6,513 nucleotides of DNA from Gammaproteobacteria bacterium CG22_combo_CG10-13_8_21_14_all_40_8. GTDB taxonomy: Bacteria; Pseudomonadota; Gammaproteobacteria; Enterobacterales; GCA-002770795. Of the stretch, positions 5,840 to 6,513 are shown in pieces. How positions within the stretch are numbered: the first letter of the stretch is position 1; each line of letters begins with the position of its first letter. A model generated the notes under the pieces. It had not been told where the DNA came from. It saw only the letters and a program-made list of their open reading frames with translations, and did not search any database. The stretch spans positions 1 through 6,513 of the forward strand of contig PCTP01000113.1 of NCBI GenBank assembly GCA_002770795.1. Reading direction: 5' to 3'. Position numbers and translations under genes: made by a program.

Positions 5840-6513
5840 TTAAATCGTTTCCGTATTTAACTTTTCTTCACAAGCAGTTGTATCCAAAATAGCAAATGCT
5901 TTTTTGGTTCGCCATTGTGAAACACCTAAGCCAATAAGCACCACAAATGCGCCAGCATATTGTGTGGCTTGAAGCTGTTCATCCAACAATAGCCAACCAA
6001 ATATAAATGTACCTAAAGGAACAAGATTCAACCAAACCGATAGTTTGTTAGCACCGATTAATTTTAACCCATTGTTGTAGAGTAAAAATGCCACTACATT
6101 CACTCCTAATCCAAGAAATACTAAACATACAACACCAAGCAAGTTAATATGAATAGCACCTGCGGTCGGGAAGATAAGCGCTAATGGAATAAAAAATAGC
6201 GTGCCTGCAAAGGCTTGTAGCGCCGTTAAAAATAGTGGTGAATAATGTTGTGACATTTTACGAGACATCATGGCATAGCCCGCTGCAACAAACATAGCAA
6301 TCAGCTCAAGGCCATTTCCTAATGTAGGATTGGGGGCTGATGCGCTGGTTTCTCCATTCATCGACATGATTAATACCCCTAAAAAAGCGATAAGTGAACC
6401 AATAAAGAGTTCAGTGGTGGTTTTTTCCTTTAAAAATAACCAAGCACCAAGCGCTATGAGTAAAGGCTGAACTGATGTAATCATGCCCGCTTCTGAAGCG
6501 GTTGTGTACTTTA
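5840..6513 (-). CDS. EamA/DMT-family membrane permease (5' end cut by window)
   Basis: The visible 223 codons encode the C-terminal part of a drug/metabolite transporter superfamily (EamA, RhaT-like) inner-membrane permease. The frame stays open to the window edge: the nine codons before the ATG at 6484 read KYTTASEAG, typical of the fourth helix in the first EamA repeat, so that internal Met is not the start. Counting from it, hydrophobic helices lie near 4-18, 26-41, 57-76, 84-104, 112-135, 148-167 and 174-190, which fits TM4-TM10 of the usual ten (two five-helix repeats). Repeat-end signatures are visible twice: WLFLKEKTT followed by a glycine-rich helix (15-43), and WLLLDEQLQATQYAGAF followed by LIGLGV (164-188). 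The basic stretch WRTKK (191-195) after the last helix suggests a cytoplasmic C terminus, and a hydrophilic tail follows to 214. The family exports amino acids, purines or other metabolites; the substrate cannot be read from the sequence. Confidence 0.9.
   Translation of the reverse strand, partial: KYTTASEAGMITSVQPLLIALGAWLFLKEKTTTELFIGSLIAFLGVLIMSMNGETSASAPNPTLGNGLELIAMFVAAGYAMMSRKMSQHYSPLFLTALQAFAGTLFFIPLALIFPTAGAIHINLLGVVCLVFLGLGVNVVAFLLYNNGLKLIGANKLSVWLNLVPLGTFIFGWLLLDEQLQATQYAGAFVVLIGLGVSQWRTKKAFAILDTTACEEKLNTETI

Noticed and set aside
1..6513. CRISPR array, transposon ends, tRNA or rRNA genes
   Set aside because: No regularly spaced repeats, transposase remnants or tRNA cloverleaf signatures were seen on either strand.

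Overview
The window looks like an ordinary chromosomal segment from a moderately AT-rich gammaproteobacterium (GC a little above 40%, judged by eye). The strongest clue is gene order. An RsmI gene is divergent from a cluster encoding LpoA (outer-membrane lipoprotein activator of PBP1A), YraN (UPF0102) and a DiaA-like SIS protein, which is the classic rsmI / lpoA-yraN-diaA neighbourhood of gammaproteobacteria (rsmI=yraL, lpoA=yraM in E. coli). The peroxiredoxin-glutaredoxin hybrid and the YghU-type glutathione transferase also fit. The genus cannot be fixed from the sequence alone.

Layout. Positions 1-588 (minus) hold the diaA-like SIS gene, whose 3' end leaves the window. Positions 600-1025 (minus) hold yraN and 982-2877 (minus) hold lpoA. 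The three are tightly packed: lpoA and yraN overlap by 44 bp, and yraN and diaA are 11 bp apart with the diaA ribosome binding site over the yraN stop. A 96-bp divergent spacer (2878-2973) carries a good sigma-70-like promoter for the lpoA operon. Positions 2974-3843 (plus) encode RsmI. A 100-bp gap with an OxyR-like half-element precedes a hybrid peroxiredoxin-glutaredoxin gene at 3944-4675 (plus). A convergent 114-bp gap with an 11-bp stem-loop separates it from yghU at 4790-5635 (minus). A 204-bp gap with two clean inverted repeats and a candidate promoter follows. Positions 5840-6513 (minus) encode the C-terminal two-thirds of an EamA/DMT-family permease whose 5' end lies outside the window. 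No gene-free stretch exceeds 300 bases.

How the genes relate. The left half is housekeeping: peptidoglycan synthesis (LpoA), a nuclease-fold protein of unclear role (YraN), a DnaA-partner-like SIS protein, and 16S rRNA 2'-O-methylation at C1402 (RsmI). The right half is glutathione-linked: PGdx reduces peroxides using glutathione through its own glutaredoxin domain, and YghU-type GSTs reduce disulfides with glutathione. They sit tail to tail, so they are neighbours but not an operon.

I did not find an evident new multi-gene system, mobile element, CRISPR array or RNA gene. The points most worth following are the altered SIS loop and missing catalytic His in the DiaA-like protein, the OxyR-like element before the hybrid peroxiredoxin, a C7 tract just behind the LpoA lipobox, and the dyad symmetries around the yghU promoter region.
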